The notes under the pieces were generated by a model, which was not told where the DNA came from, ran no database searches, and saw nothing but the letters and a program-made list of their open reading frames with translations. The translations under genes were made by a program, and so were the position numbers. Shown in pieces: positions 62,791 to 64,000 of a DNA stretch of 64,000 nucleotides. Origin of the DNA: Bradyrhizobium sp. 132 (GTDB taxonomy: Bacteria > Pseudomonadota > Alphaproteobacteria > Rhizobiales > Xanthobacteraceae); assembly GCF_023074185.1 (NCBI RefSeq), contig NZ_JADPKY010000157.1:1-64000 (forward strand). The letters run 5' to 3'. The stretch's first letter is position 1, and the number at the start of each line of letters is the position of its first letter.

Positions 62791-62882
62791 GTAGGACGGG
62801 GGGAGCGGCAGCGAAACCCATCGCCCTTACGCCCATGACAAAACATGATGAGTTTCGCAAGTGCTCTACCCATCATACACGC
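62791..62882. repeat. GTAGGATGGGTAGAGC-family repeat (long, degenerate)
   Basis: GTAGGACGGGGGGAGCGGCAG on the left and GCAAGTGCTCTACCCATC on the right are inverted degenerate copies around CCATGACAAAACATGATGAG. It lies between the divergent genes at 62654 and 62937. Confidence 0.75.
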
Positions 62883-62936
62883 TGACACTACATGTGACGT
62901 GCCAGATGCGCAGATCCTTCACTCCGGACCCCACTC

Positions 62937-63944
62937 ATGATCCCCTTCTCCGTGCTCGACCTCGCGCCCATCCGTCAGGGCGGCGATGCGTCGCAGGCTT
63001 TTCGCAATTCGCTTGATCTCGCCCAGCATGCCGAAGCCTGGGGCTACAAGCGGTTCTGGCTGGCCGAGCATCACAACATGACGGGGATCGCGAGTGCGGC
63101 GACGTCGGTGGTGATCGGGCATGTCGCGGGCGGGACCAGGACGATCCGGGTCGGCTCCGGCGGCATCATGCTGCCGAACCATTCGCCGCTGATCATTGCC
63201 GAGCAGTTCGGCACGCTGGCCTCGCTCTATCCGGGGCGGATCGATCTCGGGCTCGGGCGCGCGCCGGGCACCGACCAGCTCACGGCACGGGCGCTGCGGC
63301 GCGACCTCGCGACGAGCTCCGAGAATTTTCCGCATGACGTGCTGGAATTGCAGGCGCTGCTCGGCGACATCAAGCCGAACCAGACCATCCGGGCCGTGCC
63401 CGGCATGGGAACTAACGTGCCGCTCTGGATCCTGGGATCGAGCACCTTTGGCGCGCAGCTCGCAGGCATGCTCGGCCTGCCGTTCGCGTTCGCCTCGCAC
63501 TTTGCGCCGCAAATGATGATGCCGGCGCTGCGGGAGTATCGCGCGCGCTTCGAACCCTCGGCGCAGCTCGACAAGCCCCATGCGATGGTCGGCGTCAATG
63601 TGTTCGCCGCCGACAGCGACGTTGAGGCGCAGCGCATGTTCACCTCGCTGCAGCAGCAGTTCATCAATCTTAGGCGCGGCACGCCCGGCCCGCTGCCGCC
63701 GCCGGTCGAAGACATGGACGCGCTGTGGTCGCCGGCCGAGAAGGCCATGGTCGCTCAGTCGCTATCGTGCTCGGCGGTCGGCTCGCCTGACGTGGTCGAA
63801 GAGAAGCTGAAGGCGCTGATCGCGGAGACCGGCGCGGACGAGCTGATGACGACGGGACAGATCTACGATCACGCCGCCCGGCTGCGCTCGTTCGAGATCG
63901 CGGCCGAGGTGCGGGACCGGCTGGCGGGGCAGCCAGCGGCGTGA
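62937..63944 (+). CDS. LLM-class flavin-dependent oxidoreductase
   Basis: A bacterial-luciferase-like monooxygenase of 335 residues. The start MIPFSVLDLAPIRQGGDASQ and WLAEHHNMTGIASAATSVVI near 40-59 match the alkanal/LLM group, as does GSGGIMLPNHSPLIIAEQFG near 78-97. RIDLGLGRAPGTDQ and PLWILGSSTFGAQLAG also fit. The flavin is FMN; the substrate is unknown. Its ATG is close to a degenerate repeat. Confidence 0.92.
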   Translation: MIPFSVLDLAPIRQGGDASQAFRNSLDLAQHAEAWGYKRFWLAEHHNMTGIASAATSVVIGHVAGGTRTIRVGSGGIMLPNHSPLIIAEQFGTLASLYPGRIDLGLGRAPGTDQLTARALRRDLATSSENFPHDVLELQALLGDIKPNQTIRAVPGMGTNVPLWILGSSTFGAQLAGMLGLPFAFASHFAPQMMMPALREYRARFEPSAQLDKPHAMVGVNVFAADSDVEAQRMFTSLQQQFINLRRGTPGPLPPPVEDMDALWSPAEKAMVAQSLSCSAVGSPDVVEEKLKALIAETGADELMTTGQIYDHAARLRSFEIAAEVRDRLAGQPAA

Positions 63945-63963
63945 TCACCAGGATTGAGTGCGT

Positions 63964-64000
63964 GGCCTCCATGGTTCGAGACGCCCGCCTTTGGCGGGCT
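63964..64000. repeat. Start of a dispersed palindromic repeat (cut by window end)
   Basis: CTCCATGGTTCGAGACGCCC and GCCTTTGGCGGGC match the left half of the repeat at 56097-56207. The rest lies beyond the window. Confidence 0.65.

Overview
The window looks like a chromosomal segment of a high-GC alphaproteobacterium of the Hyphomicrobiales, most like Bradyrhizobium. The signs are an NdvA-type glucan exporter, the DUF1013 cell-cycle regulator TrcR, a DUF2948-hisD-UPF0262-phosphatase-maf-yacG block, a TAXI-type TRAP transporter, many small secreted His/Gly/Tyr-rich proteins, and several families of palindromic intergenic repeats typical of that genus. This placement is inference from gene content; no rRNA or other decisive marker is present.

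Layout. 0.1-3.6 kb: DedA-like protein and hisE, a glycine-rich secreted protein, an orphan solute-binding protein, and a higBA toxin-antitoxin pair with a palindromic operator. 3.7-13.7 kb: mostly core functions, namely ndvA-like exporter, D,D-carboxypeptidase, fadD, DUF924, peroxiredoxin, the ispH-thrB-rnhA operon, and trcR with a clear terminator. 13.8-25.5 kb: lipoprotein, prpE, two TPR+DUF1311 paralogues, a Na+/H+ antiporter, and a TAXI-TRAP operon (binding protein, permease, DUF1850, SDR). 25.9-38.7 kb: many single genes (Nudix, thioesterase, aldo/keto reductase, isochorismatase-like, amine oxidase, RibD-like, VOC) and small secreted proteins. A lipocalin-like FABP-family gene here is broken by a frameshift.

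38.9-47.3 kb is the most interesting accessory stretch. A compact TOMM (thiazole/oxazole-modified peptide) locus holds a 151-residue precursor, a fused cyclodehydratase (E1-like plus YcaO) and a SagB-type dehydrogenase. The precursor ends in a Cys/Gly/Arg core with 18 cysteines, ten of them in two runs spaced exactly every third residue. Its N-terminus looks like a secretion signal, and no dedicated exporter or protease is visible nearby. A terminator-like hairpin separates the precursor from the enzymes. It is followed by two divergent genes (a zinc-ribbon protein and a large 2-oxoglutarate/Fe(II) oxygenase) and a Phd/PIN toxin-antitoxin pair, and the stretch ends next to tRNA-Phe.

47.5-58.3 kb: tRNA-Phe, yacG, maf, phosphatase, UPF0262, hisD and DUF2948, then SDR/TetR genes with a likely operator, an alpha/beta hydrolase, EthD, and a cyclic-nucleotide-binding/thioredoxin-reductase-like fusion. 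58.6-64 kb: tRNA-Thr, a long stretch without genes, an Abi-alpha family gene, an unknown gene, a degraded cyclic-nucleotide-binding pseudogene, a ferric-reductase-like/intradiol-dioxygenase-like pair and an LLM flavin oxidoreductase. This last stretch is densely sprinkled with one repeat family (GTAGGATGGGTAGAGC type) whose copies abut or supply the ends of several genes.
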